The notes: generated by a model from the letters alone, not told the origin. Positions 1 through 8,072 are shown, counted from the first letter of the stretch. The stretch: 12,914 bases of DNA from Halorhodospira sp. (GCA_007121755.1 SKJZ01000172.1:1-12914); one strand, 5' to 3'. Translations and numbers: made by a program.

Positions 1-620
1 GCCGGCTCCACCGCCCACAGCCGCCGTCCCTGGTGGCTCAACGCGAAACCGGCGGACCACCGCGCCAGGGCCAACCGCCGAACCGCCTCCTGAACGTGGT
101 GCAGTTCGGTGCGCTCGGCGCGTAAGAACTTTCGCCGCCCCGGCGTATTGAAGAAGAGATCGTCGACGGTGACCGTCGTGCCGACGGGGTGGGCTGCCGG
201 CACGGGCGGCGACTGCCGCTCGCCGCCCTCGGTAAAGACGCTCCACCCCTGCTCCGCGTCCGCCGCCCGGGAGGTCAGCGTCAGACGGGATACCGACGCG
301 ATGCTCGGCAGGGCCTCGCCCCGGAAGCCGAGGCTCGCCAGCCGCTCCAACTCCGTCATGCTGGCCACTTTGCTGGTGGCGTGCCGGGAAAGCGCCAGCG
401 CCAACTCCCCCTCGGGGATGCCGCCGCCGTCGTCACGCACCCGGATACGGCGCTTGCCGCCTTGCTCCACCGCCACTTCGACCGACACCGCCCCGGCGTC
501 GAGGCTATTCTCCACCAACTCCTTCACGACGGAGGCGGGGCGCTCGACCACCTCGCCGGCGGCGATCTGGTCGATCAATACATCTGGGAGGGGACGGATG
601 GGACGCCGAACAGAACTCAC
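1..620 (-). CDS. mutL: DNA mismatch repair protein MutL, N-terminal part (runs off the left edge)
   Basis: MutL links MutS mismatch recognition to downstream nicking and unwinding in methyl-directed mismatch repair. Only the first 206 codons, from the GHKL ATPase domain, are in the window; the transducer remainder and the C-terminal dimerisation domain lie beyond position 1. Visible ATPase motifs: motif I KELVENSLDAG (residues 33-43, with general-base Glu34 and Mg-binding Asn38, matching E. coli Glu29/Asn33), motif II DDGGGI (63-68), RHATSK (79-84) and GFRGEAL (98-104). Further on is DLFFNTPGRRKFL, where most relatives have PARRKF. The start is GTG at 620, whose bases overlap the amiB stop as GTGA, so translation is probably coupled. 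No separate Shine-Dalgarno sequence is evident. The order amiB-mutL is the standard gammaproteobacterial one. Confidence 0.96.
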   Translation of the reverse strand, partial: MSSVRRPIRPLPDVLIDQIAAGEVVERPASVVKELVENSLDAGAVSVEVAVEQGGKRRIRVRDDGGGIPEGELALALSRHATSKVASMTELERLASLGFRGEALPSIASVSRLTLTSRAADAEQGWSVFTEGGERQSPPVPAAHPVGTTVTVDDLFFNTPGRRKFLRAERTELHHVQEAVRRLALARWSAGFALSHQGRRLWAVEP

Positions 621-1909
621 GGGATGACCAGCGTCGTGCCGGCGGCGATACGATCGTCCGCCAGGTCGTTGGCGGCGCGCAGGTTCTGAAGGCTCACCCG
701 GTACCTCCGGGCGATGGCGCTCAGTGTTTCGCCGCGCGCGACCCGATGCTCCTGGGCGTCCTGAGCCTGCCGCAAATCGGGCAGGAGATAGCGTTCCGAG
801 TAGCCGCGCACCCCGCGCAACAGCGCCTCGGCCAACTGCTGCTGATACCGTGGATCGTTGAGGCGGCGCTCGTCGTGCGGATTGGTCATAAACCCCAACT
901 CGACCAGCAACGACGGCATATCGAGGGACTTGAGCACGGCGAAGCCGGCCTGCTCCACCCGGTTCCGGTGGAGCTCCGCATTGGCTCCCAGTTCGTTCAA
1001 CAGGATGCCGCCCATCTCCAGACTGGCCTCAATGGTATGCGCGCGGGAGAGATCGACCAGCACCGAGGCGAGGGTATCGTCCTTATCGCTCAACGAGACC
1101 CCGCCGATCATATCGGCGGCGTTCTCCCGGCGGGCGAGCAGCCGCGCCGCCTCGGAGGAGGCGCCGTCACGCGAGAGGGCGTAGACCGACGCCCCGCGAA
1201 CATTGCGGTTGCCGTCGATAGCGTCGATGTGGAGCGAGATAAAGACGTCTGCGTTCTGCTCATGGGCCCTCCGCGTACGATCGCGCAGCCCCATGTAGTA
1301 ATCGCCAGTGCGGATCAGCACCGGCGTCAAACCGGGTTCACGCTCCATGAGATCGCGCAGCCGCTTGGCCATGGCCAGCGCGATATCCTTCTCGAACGTG
1401 CCGCCGGGGCCCACCGCCCCCGGATCGACACCGCCGTGGCCGGCGTCGATCGCCACCACCACCTCGTTGACACCCCGCTCCTCCACCGTGCGCACCGGTT
1501 CACGGCGGTCACGCCGGACCCCATCGGTCCGCAGATCGACCACCAGGCGGTTCCCGTACTGGTCCACCGGCCCCACGGCGAAGCTCCTCACCCGCACCTC
1601 TTCGGCCAGATCGAGGACGATGCGCAGGCCGCGCTCGCCGCGCTCGCCGCTACGCATCCCGCGAAGCACGCCCCGCTCATTGAGCATGTCGGCTTCCAGC
1701 CGGGCATCGGGAAAATCGATGACCACCCGCGCCGGATCGGTCAGGGTGAAGACGTTGTGTTCCGAACTGGCGCTGAGATCGAATACGACCCGGGTACGCT
1801 CCCCGTTCTCGGCGGCGCGCACCCCCTCGACCACCACGCCCGCCGTCACCGCCCCGGACCAGGCAGCCACCAGAGAGACCATCAGGACACCGAGCGCTCT
1901 CCGTATCAC
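617..1909 (-). CDS. amiB: N-acetylmuramoyl-L-alanine amidase, AmiB type (AMIN-Amidase_3-LysM)
   Basis: Periplasmic zinc amidase that cleaves the amide bond between N-acetylmuramic acid and the stem peptide to split septal peptidoglycan at division; family members are activated by EnvC/NlpD-type LytM factors. The 430-residue product has a Sec signal peptide (about 1-23, hydrophobic core LGVLMVSLVAAW), an AMIN domain (about 27-127), an Amidase_3 domain (about 150-372) and a complete C-terminal LysM domain (388-430). Zinc ligands are His158 (IDAGHGG), Glu173 (TFEKD) and His227 (SLHIDA); catalytic Glu337 lies in LVELGF. The stretch around 272-308 corresponds to the autoinhibitory helix region of AmiB/C enzymes. 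The LysM and the tsaE/mutL neighbours favour AmiB naming over AmiC. The start is GTG at 1909 with a GGAGG only 4 nt upstream. The stop overlaps the mutL start. Confidence 0.95.
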   Translation of the reverse strand: MIRRALGVLMVSLVAAWSGAVTAGVVVEGVRAAENGERTRVVFDLSASSEHNVFTLTDPARVVIDFPDARLEADMLNERGVLRGMRSGERGERGLRIVLDLAEEVRVRSFAVGPVDQYGNRLVVDLRTDGVRRDRREPVRTVEERGVNEVVVAIDAGHGGVDPGAVGPGGTFEKDIALAMAKRLRDLMEREPGLTPVLIRTGDYYMGLRDRTRRAHEQNADVFISLHIDAIDGNRNVRGASVYALSRDGASSEAARLLARRENAADMIGGVSLSDKDDTLASVLVDLSRAHTIEASLEMGGILLNELGANAELHRNRVEQAGFAVLKSLDMPSLLVELGFMTNPHDERRLNDPRYQQQLAEALLRGVRGYSERYLLPDLRQAQDAQEHRVARGETLSAIARRYRVSLQNLRAANDLADDRIAAGTTLVIP

Positions 1910-1947
1910 CGGACCTCCCCCCTTACTCGGAGCAACCCTACCGGAAA

Positions 1948-1976
1948 AGCGTACCGCCCGGTGACGCTACTTTCAA
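1948..1976 (-). promoter_or_regulatory. Candidate sigma70-type promoter for amiB-mutL
   Basis: On the minus strand a TTGAAA box (1971-1976, 5 of 6 to the -35 consensus) is followed after 17 nt by TACGCT (1948-1953, 3 of 6 to the -10). It lies in the 106-nt gap between tsaE and amiB and would start transcription about 30 nt before the amiB GTG. The -10 is poor, so this is a suggestion from spacing and position only. amiB could equally be read through from nnr-tsaE. Confidence 0.3.
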
Positions 1977-2015
1977 ACATTTTTTTCCTATAGTCTGCAA
2001 GATAGCGACTTTACC

Positions 2016-2482
2016 TCATGTTTCACACGAAGATATCTTCGCTACCGCGGCGGCGCCGGCCGGCGTGATGCCGCACACCTCGGCCCGCCTGGCGCCGCCG
2101 ACGTACTCCAGGGTTACCTCCAAGTCGGGCCGCGGAAGAACGCCGGCGCCGCGTTGGGGCCACTCCAGAAGCGTCAACACCCCCGGCGCGAAGAGATCAT
2201 CGAGGCCGATAAAGGCGAGTTCCTCCGGATCACCGAGACGGTACAAGTCGACGTGGTAGATGCGGCGCCCCCCTGCATCGTACGGCTCCACCAGTGTATA
2301 GGTGGGGCTGCGGACGGCGCCCTCGTGGCCCAGCGCCCGCAGCAGCCCGCGGACGAGGGTGGTCTTACCGGCCCCCAAATCCCCCACCAGATGGACAACA
2401 CCCGAGGCCATCCCCCCCGCCAACGCCGCGCCGAGGGCCTCGGTGGCCGCCGCGTCGGCAAGCGATCTCCGGTGGACCGCGC

Positions 2483-2486
<4 letters not shown>
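2016..2486 (-). CDS. tsaE: tRNA threonylcarbamoyladenosine biosynthesis ATPase TsaE
   Basis: TsaE is the small P-loop ATPase that works with TsaB and TsaD to transfer threonylcarbamoyl to A37 of ANN-decoding tRNAs in the cytoplasm. The 156-residue product has the normal family length. Visible motifs: Walker A GDLGAGKT (35-42), the conserved SPTYTLV (60-66), HVDLYRL (78-84, with Asp80) and LLEWPQRG (106-113, with Glu108). The start is GTG at 2486, overlapping the nnr stop as GTGA, which indicates coupling to nnr. The last roughly 25 residues, rich in Ala and ending near Ser-Cys-Glu-Thr, are not conserved in the family. A 106-nt gap separates it from amiB. Formerly known as YjeE. Confidence 0.96.
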
Positions 2487-3976
<1,490 letters not shown>

Positions 3977-3986
3977 AGCAAATAGT

Positions 3987-4128
3987 TTACTAACCTTTCG
4001 GCAGGTATTGTCAGGCAGCACCCATACGGGGACGCCGTGCATCCATCCCTGGAGGCTTCACGGCCGCATCCCTGCGGCCGAGACCCCGTATGGGTGCTGC
4101 CTGACAATACCTGCCGAAAGGTTAGTAA
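3987..4128 (+). repeat. Long palindromic element A: conserved 74-nt head on a 45-bp perfect stem
   Basis: Bases 3987-4031 and 4084-4128 are perfect 45-nt inverted repeats around a 52-nt centre. The innermost stem plus centre (4021-4094) is shared with element B on the opposite strand, while the outer stem is not. The centre carries a perfect 8-bp hairpin (4061-4068 with 4073-4080, loop TCCC) and a possible second hairpin pairing GCCGTG (4034-4039) with CACGGC (4059-4064). It lies between the divergent nnr and response-regulator genes. It contains no conserved protein; an accidental ORF crosses it. It resembles REP/BIME-like or cruciform-forming intergenic repeats in general form. I do not recognise a named family with certainty. 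Confidence 0.9.
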
Positions 4129-4195
4129 GAATCGGTTAACCTCCAATTCATGATCGATTATCCCGGACCGGGCATGATGGACATCCTTTTTTCAC

Positions 4196-4200
4196 GGAGG
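4196..4200 (+). promoter_or_regulatory. Strong Shine-Dalgarno site of the response regulator
   Basis: GGAGG lies 7 nt before ATG 4208 and fixes that start. The 79 nt between element A and the start include a run of seven T residues. No convincing -35/-10 pair was found here. Confidence 0.7.
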
Positions 4201-4207
4201 AAGAAGC

Positions 4208-4909
4208 ATGAGTCCCGCGAAATCCCCCCACATCGTCATCGTCGAGGACGACGCTACTCTGCGTGCCGTCATGGCCGAACTCTTCCGGCTGCAGGGAATC
4301 GAGGTGGAAGAGGTGGAGTCGGTATCCGGCTTCTTTGCGGCCTGGGATGCACAGCGTTTCGACCTGGTCCTCCTCGATCTCAACTTGGTGGACGAGGACG
4401 GCCTGGTGCTGTTGAGAAAGGTCCGCCAACGGGACGACGTGCCCATTTTTGTAGTCTCCGGGCGCAACGACCGCGACACCCGTATCGGGGCGCTGGAGAT
4501 GGGCGCCGACGACTACATCTGTAAGCCGTTCGATACCCAGGAGCTGGTGCTGCGGGTGAAGAACTACCTGCGCCGCCTGGGGCGGAGGACGGACACGGAG
4601 GGCCGCCGTCCCAGTGTTTGGCGCTTTGCCGGCTGGGTGCTGGACGAAGATACACACCAGTTGATCAACGCCGAGCAACACCCCGTCTACCTCACACGTA
4701 CCGAATACGAACTGCTGTTGGCCCTGTTGCGGGCCCGGGGACGACCGCTCTCCAAGATCCAGTTGGCCGACGCCGTCGGCGGCGGAAGCCTCGACACCAG
4801 CCCGGAGACGGTGGCGGTGCTAATCCACCGCCTGCGCCGCAAGTTTGGGGACAAGGAGATCATCCAGACCCTTTCCGGCGTTGGCTACAAGGTTCAACCC
4901 GAGGCGTAG
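4208..4909 (+). CDS. OmpR/PhoB-family response regulator (orphan)
   Basis: Cytoplasmic two-component transcription factor. The 233-residue product has a receiver domain (about 8-122) and a winged-helix Trans_reg_C DNA-binding domain (about 137-231). Receiver residues are all present: acidic pair Asp14/Asp15, phospho-acceptor Asp57 (LLDLNL), Ser84, Tyr103 and Lys106 (KPF). The output domain shows LTRTEYELLLALL and the wing motif GVGYKV near the C-terminus. It should therefore be phosphorylation-competent, dimerise and bind direct repeats. No histidine kinase gene lies beside it, so its signal is unknown. The receiver resembles ArcA/TorR-like regulators in places, but not enough to name it. The next gene, an HD-GYP protein 274 nt downstream on the same strand, is a possible functional partner. 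The start is supported by GGAGG at 4196-4200. Confidence 0.93.
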   Translation: MSPAKSPHIVIVEDDATLRAVMAELFRLQGIEVEEVESVSGFFAAWDAQRFDLVLLDLNLVDEDGLVLLRKVRQRDDVPIFVVSGRNDRDTRIGALEMGADDYICKPFDTQELVLRVKNYLRRLGRRTDTEGRRPSVWRFAGWVLDEDTHQLINAEQHPVYLTRTEYELLLALLRARGRPLSKIQLADAVGGGSLDTSPETVAVLIHRLRRKFGDKEIIQTLSGVGYKVQPEA

Positions 4910-4924
4910 GGAAGCGCTATATAG

Positions 4925-5034
4925 CCCGTCACCCGACCCGTCACTCGCCCTGCCGCCCCACTCGTCGCCCCATACACCGCCCCACCCGTCATTGCGAGCG
5001 CCTCCCCCCCGTCCGTTTCAATTCTGTTCATCCG
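4925..5034 (+). terminator. C-rich, G-poor stretch, possible Rho-dependent terminator region
   Basis: Immediately after the response-regulator stop the plus strand becomes strongly C-rich. In 4925-4990 I count 40 C and 10 G out of 66 bases. The octamer CCCGTCAC occurs at 4925 and 4937, with CCCGTCAT at 4985. No hairpin with a U-tract is present. High C over G in an unstructured 3' region is the signature of Rho utilisation sites, so this may end the regulator transcript. The rest of the gap to 5183 holds an A-rich patch (about 5060-5080) and nothing else I can support. Confidence 0.35.
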
Positions 5035-5183
5035 CCGTTCACTGAATGTTTCATTGGACGTGATAAAAACTAGAAAACACAACGGATACCACGGAAAAGC
5101 GCCGCGCGCCGCGCATCCGGCGGCCCGGCGCGAAACGAACCGACCACAGTACCGACATTGACGGCGCAGAGGGAGAACAAGAC

Positions 5184-6398
5184 ATGGCGCAACCCAACCC
5201 CCGGCTCAACAGCCACGAGGATGAGAACCGCTTGGCCCGCATCCCGGTGGACGGGCTGAAACCCGGGATGTACGTCCACGACCTGGGCGTCCACTGGGGG
5301 ATGCACCCCTTCCTCCATAGCCGGTTCGAACTCGACCAGGGCGCCATCGAGAAGCTCCGCAAGCTGGGCCTCAAGGAGATCGTCATCGACAGCGGTCGGG
5401 GCAAGGCCGCCACCACAACGGCGTCCGGGCCAACCGCCGAGGAGGAGGAGCAGGCCGTCACCGCCCACGAGGAGGCGGCCGGTGAGCCCGGCGAGATCAC
5501 CCGCGAGGCCCGGCGGGTCATCCGCAACCTGCTCGCCGACGCCCGGGCCGGCAAGGCCGTCGACGTCAAGGACGTCGACCAGGCCAGCGCCGAACTCTCC
5601 GCCTCCCTAACCAAAGACCGCGACGCCATGCTCGCCCTCGGGCGCATCCGCTCCTGCGACGGCTACACCTACCAGCACAGCGTCAACTCCGGTGTACTCT
5701 TCATGGCCTTCGCCAAGTACCTCGGCTTCCCGGAAGCGAAGGTCCGCCTACTCGGCACCGCCGGGATGCTTCACGACATCGGCAAGGTCTTCATCGCCGA
5801 CCACATCCTCACCAAACCGGGGAAACTCACCGACGAAGAGTACAAGACCATCCAGACCCACGCCTTCAAGGGTGGCGAACTGCTGCGCAACACCGACGGC
5901 GTCGACCCCCTCGTCACCAAGGTCGCCGAGCAGCACCACGAGCGGGTGGACGGCACCGGCTACCCGTGCCGGCTCGAACGCAAGCGCCTCTCGCTGGAAG
6001 TGCAGATCGCCAGCATCATCGACGTCTACGACGCCCTGACCGCCGTGCGCGCCTACCACAAGGGGCGGCCGCCCACCGAGGGGCTGGCGATGATCATGAA
6101 AAACGCCGGCACAGCCTTCGACGACAAACTCACCCAGCACTTCGTCCGCTGTATCGGCGTCTACCCGCCGGGCTCCCTGGTGCGGCTGACCATGGACCGC
6201 CTGGCCGTCGTCCTTGAGCCCCGCGAAAACCACCCCTACCGGCCGTTGGTGCGCATCATCTACGACATCCAGAACAGCCGCGAACTCGACCGCCCTTACA
6301 CCGTCGACCTCTCCACCGAGCCGCCCGATCAGCGCATCGAGCGCCACGAAGACCCCAGCGACTGGTTCCTGCGGCCGGAACACTACCTGCCGGAATAA
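5184..6398 (+). CDS. DUF3391 / HD-GYP domain cyclic-di-GMP phosphodiesterase
   Basis: Predicted to hydrolyse cyclic di-GMP, lowering the second messenger that promotes biofilm and represses motility. The 404-residue cytoplasmic protein begins with a DUF3391 domain (about 16-70, RIPVDGLKPGMYVHDL), then an acidic Ala/Glu-rich linker (about 74-105), then the HD-GYP domain (about 155-345). Metal and catalytic residues are present: His165, His197-Asp198 (MLHDIGK), His226, His251-His252 and the full HHERVDGTGYP motif (251-261), plus Asp280 in IIDVYDA. All usual ligands are intact, so an active enzyme is expected. The start is supported by GAGGGAG about 9 nt upstream. It has no membrane segment and no receiver domain of its own; the regulator just upstream may control or sense it. 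Confidence 0.93.
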   Translation: MAQPNPRLNSHEDENRLARIPVDGLKPGMYVHDLGVHWGMHPFLHSRFELDQGAIEKLRKLGLKEIVIDSGRGKAATTTASGPTAEEEEQAVTAHEEAAGEPGEITREARRVIRNLLADARAGKAVDVKDVDQASAELSASLTKDRDAMLALGRIRSCDGYTYQHSVNSGVLFMAFAKYLGFPEAKVRLLGTAGMLHDIGKVFIADHILTKPGKLTDEEYKTIQTHAFKGGELLRNTDGVDPLVTKVAEQHHERVDGTGYPCRLERKRLSLEVQIASIIDVYDALTAVRAYHKGRPPTEGLAMIMKNAGTAFDDKLTQHFVRCIGVYPPGSLVRLTMDRLAVVLEPRENHPYRPLVRIIYDIQNSRELDRPYTVDLSTEPPDQRIERHEDPSDWFLRPEHYLPE

Positions 6399-6451
6399 GG
6401 CTGCGGTCGCTGCTGGGTTCGATACCGTTGGCAAGAGGCCGGAAAGGCGGT

Positions 6452-6564
6452 GTCCGGGGTGGCGGGGGCGCCCATCCAGGGTGTCGGCCGCCTGGACGGC
6501 GGCCGTCAAGCCTCCAGGGACGGATTCACGGCGTCCCTGGATGGGCGCCCCCGCCACCCCGGAC
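6452..6564 (-). repeat. Long palindromic element B: same head as element A on a different 30-bp perfect stem
   Basis: Bases 6452-6481 and 6535-6564 are perfect 30-nt inverted repeats. Read on the minus strand, 6471-6545 is the same 75-nt head as element A (starting CCCAT, then GGGACGCCGTG, TCCCTGGAGGCTT, ACGGCCGC and GCGGCCGA, ending ATGGG). It has scattered substitutions and one extra loop base. The internal 8-bp hairpin is 6485-6492 with 6498-6505. It lies between the convergent HD-GYP and yceF genes, where it might act as a bidirectional transcription barrier, although no U-tract follows the stem on either side. The remainder of the 197-nt gap shows nothing I can support. Confidence 0.88.
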
Positions 6565-6595
6565 TCCGGTTCCTCGAACTTCTCCTTAGAGTCTG

Positions 6596-7177
6596 TCAGG
6601 GCAATTGGAAACCGAAACCGCGCAATAGCCGGCAGACAGTGATCTGCGGCAGCCCCACCAGTGCCGAGGGGTCCGACGCGTCGATAGCGGTGAGCAAGGA
6701 CGCTCCCAGCCCCTCGGAGCGGATCGCGCCTGCGCAGTCAAAGGGACGGTCCGCCTCCACATAGCGCCGAATCGTAGCGTCGTCCAGATCGCGAAATCGC
6801 ACATACACCGGAACCAGTTCCTGTTCCAGGCGGTTATCCGCGACCACGGTGACCGCGGACAGGAAGGTGACGGTCCGCCCGGAGGCGCGGCGCAACTGCG
6901 CCTCGGCGTTCTCCCGATTGCCGGGTTTGCCGATGATGTCGCCGTCGATAACGGCGCACTGATCGCCGCCCAGGATGACCGCCTCCGGACGGCGCTCAGC
7001 CACTGTCCGCGTCTTCTCCGCCGCCAGCCGGAGAACCGCGTCCGCCGGCGCCTCGCCGGTGGAAATCGTCTCATCGATATCCGGCGCATCGACATCGAAC
7101 TCCAACCCCAGGGCGGCAAGTAAGGAGCGGCGATAGGGCGACGACGAGGCGAGGACGAGAGGCGGTTGTTTCAGCAT
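6596..7177 (-). CDS. yceF: Maf-family 7-methyl-GTP pyrophosphatase (YceF type)
   Basis: Nucleotide pyrophosphatase of the Maf fold; the YceF subgroup prefers 7-methyl-GTP and is viewed as a housecleaning enzyme. The 193-residue product is full length and starts with the Maf signature LVLASSSPYRRSLL (7-20). It then shows DETI near 35-38, the catalytic GGDQ with Asp72 (70-73), GKPGNRENA, and the C-terminal CAGAIRSEGLG and LVGLPQ motifs that match YceF rather than the dTTP/UTP-type Maf/YhdE. ATG 7177 is preceded by AGGAG (7185-7189 on the complementary strand), a good ribosome site. It diverges from yceD, exactly as yceF and yceD do in E. coli, and converges on the HD-GYP gene across element B. 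Confidence 0.94.
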   Translation of the reverse strand: MLKQPPLVLASSSPYRRSLLAALGLEFDVDAPDIDETISTGEAPADAVLRLAAEKTRTVAERRPEAVILGGDQCAVIDGDIIGKPGNRENAEAQLRRASGRTVTFLSAVTVVADNRLEQELVPVYVRFRDLDDATIRRYVEADRPFDCAGAIRSEGLGASLLTAIDASDPSALVGLPQITVCRLLRGFGFQLP

Positions 7178-7274
7178 GACGGTTCTCCTGCGTTTCAGTG
7201 CCGAAAACGGATAGGCGGCCGGAAAGCGGCAAAAATAACAGAAAGATCATGGCAATCGGGTATTCATGTTCGCT

Positions 7275-7303
7275 TTGACAGGCTTCACGGGCGCGGATAC
7301 CAT
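7275..7303 (+). promoter_or_regulatory. Sigma70-type promoter of the yceD-rpmF-plsX-fab operon
   Basis: A perfect TTGACA (7275-7280) and TACCAT (7298-7303, 4 of 6 to TATAAT) are separated by the optimal 17 nt. The expected transcription start is about 7310-7313, at or within a few bases of the chosen yceD ATG (7313). This would give a leaderless or nearly leaderless first gene. It is the best promoter-like match I found in the window. Confidence 0.6.
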
Positions 7304-7312
7304 TGCCGCCTT

Positions 7313-7819
7313 ATGTTGCCGGGCACCCTCGGTCCCCAAGACTTTACAGTTCCGGCCAGCACGGTCCGGGGGCGCGTCGCTGTGTCGGCGATGAAGCGCC
7401 TCGTCGGGCTTCTTGCGGAAGGTGAAGGGGAAGTGGAGGCTACACTGGGATTGAGCCTCGACGAAGCGGGGCGGAGAACGGTCTCCGGCCATATTAAGGC
7501 GCGTCTGCCCCTGCTCTGTAACCGCTGCCTCCAGCGTTACGACCACCTTGTGGACACCGCGTTTCGCGTTGTCGTGGTCGATACTGGGGCGGAGGCCGAT
7601 GCGTTGCCCGACGAGCTGGATTCGTTCATCAGCGGCGGTGGGGCGGTCAGACCGGAGGCGGTGGTGGAGGATGAGTTACTGCTCTCTCTGCCCGTAGTAG
7701 CGCGTCACGACAGCGAAAGCGACTGCGGACCGCCGACACACTCGTCGGGGGCGACGCGGGAGGCGCTGGGGCCGCTCGCCGGGCTCAAGGACCGACTAAA
7801 CCGGCGGAAACAGGACTGA
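7313..7819 (+). CDS. yceD: YceD/DUF177 family protein (23S rRNA accumulation protein)
   Basis: YceD-family proteins sit upstream of rpmF and are linked to 23S rRNA accumulation and 50S assembly; the molecular activity is not settled. From ATG 7313 the product is 168 residues, close to the family norm of about 170, and begins MLPGTLGPQDF. A CxxC pair (Cys69-Asn-Arg-Cys72) in LPLLCNRCLQRY and the VEDELLLSLPVVARHDSESDC block (118-138) are the family hallmarks. The same frame is open to an ATG at 7166, but that start would overlap the 5' end of yceF and place the promoter inside the gene, and the extra residues look uncoded. No Shine-Dalgarno sequence precedes 7313. A start at ATG 7391 is possible but would drop conserved N-terminal residues. 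Confidence 0.85.
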   Translation: MLPGTLGPQDFTVPASTVRGRVAVSAMKRLVGLLAEGEGEVEATLGLSLDEAGRRTVSGHIKARLPLLCNRCLQRYDHLVDTAFRVVVVDTGAEADALPDELDSFISGGGAVRPEAVVEDELLLSLPVVARHDSESDCGPPTHSSGATREALGPLAGLKDRLNRRKQD

Positions 7820-7875
7820 ATCTGAATTACATGCGTCCGCCAATGCGGCGCAGTGACTACTTGGAGCAATTGATT

Positions 7876-8055
7876 ATGGCCGTCCAACAGAATCGCAAGA
7901 CACCGTCCAAGCGCGGCATGCGGCGCTCCCACGACGCCCTCAAGCCCACGGCGTTGTCGGTGGAGCCGGGCAGTGGCGAGACCCATCGGCGCCACCATAT
8001 CAGCCCCGATGGCTACTATCGTGGCCGCAAGATCCTCCCCGGAAACGTCGATTGA
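7876..8055 (+). CDS. rpmF: 50S ribosomal protein bL32
   Basis: Small basic protein of the large ribosomal subunit near the peptidyl-transferase exit region. The 59-residue product begins MAVQQNRKTPSKRGMRRSHD, the near-invariant bL32 N-terminus, and ends with HHISPDGYYRGRKIL. It lacks the zinc-binding cysteines found in some bL32 proteins, as E. coli bL32 does. A GGAG lies about 9 nt upstream of ATG 7876. It follows yceD by 56 nt and its stop overlaps a TTG that could serve plsX. Co-transcription of rpmF with lipid-synthesis genes is classical in gammaproteobacteria. Confidence 0.97.
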   Translation: MAVQQNRKTPSKRGMRRSHDALKPTALSVEPGSGETHRRHHISPDGYYRGRKILPGNVD

Positions 8056-8072
8056 CAACCGCCGGGTCAGCG

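Noticed and set aside
746..1993. A 415-codon open frame on the plus strand opposite amiB
   Set aside because: Antisense shadow of amiB; the translation has no recognisable domain.
3984..4013. A mirrored promoter (CTGACA with TAAACT or TAGTAA) in the arms of element A serving both nnr and the regulator
   Set aside because: Spacing is 19 nt on one side and the -10 is poor on the other. It is only suggestive and not strong enough to list.
3977..4042. A 22-codon N-terminal extension of nnr
   Set aside because: The extra codons read through the palindrome arm, and family proteins begin at about MDRLPPELYTPEQV.
4916..4925. A 10-bp perfect palindrome (GCTATATAGC) just after the response-regulator stop
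   Set aside because: Palindromes of this length occur by chance every kilobase or so, and no second copy supports an operator.
6450..6764. Small open frames crossing the palindromes (6450-6764 plus, 3880-4146 minus), both containing an Ala-Ser-Arg-Asp-Gly motif
   Set aside because: The shared peptide is simply the shared repeat head read in one frame. Neither frame has a ribosome site, and each overlaps a real gene. Similar annotated peptides elsewhere would probably be repeat artefacts.
7280..7290. An 11-nt identity (AGGCTTCACGG) between the yceD promoter spacer and the palindrome head
   Set aside because: No flanking similarity or inverted repeat is present; one such match is expected by chance among many possible 11-mers in GC-rich DNA.
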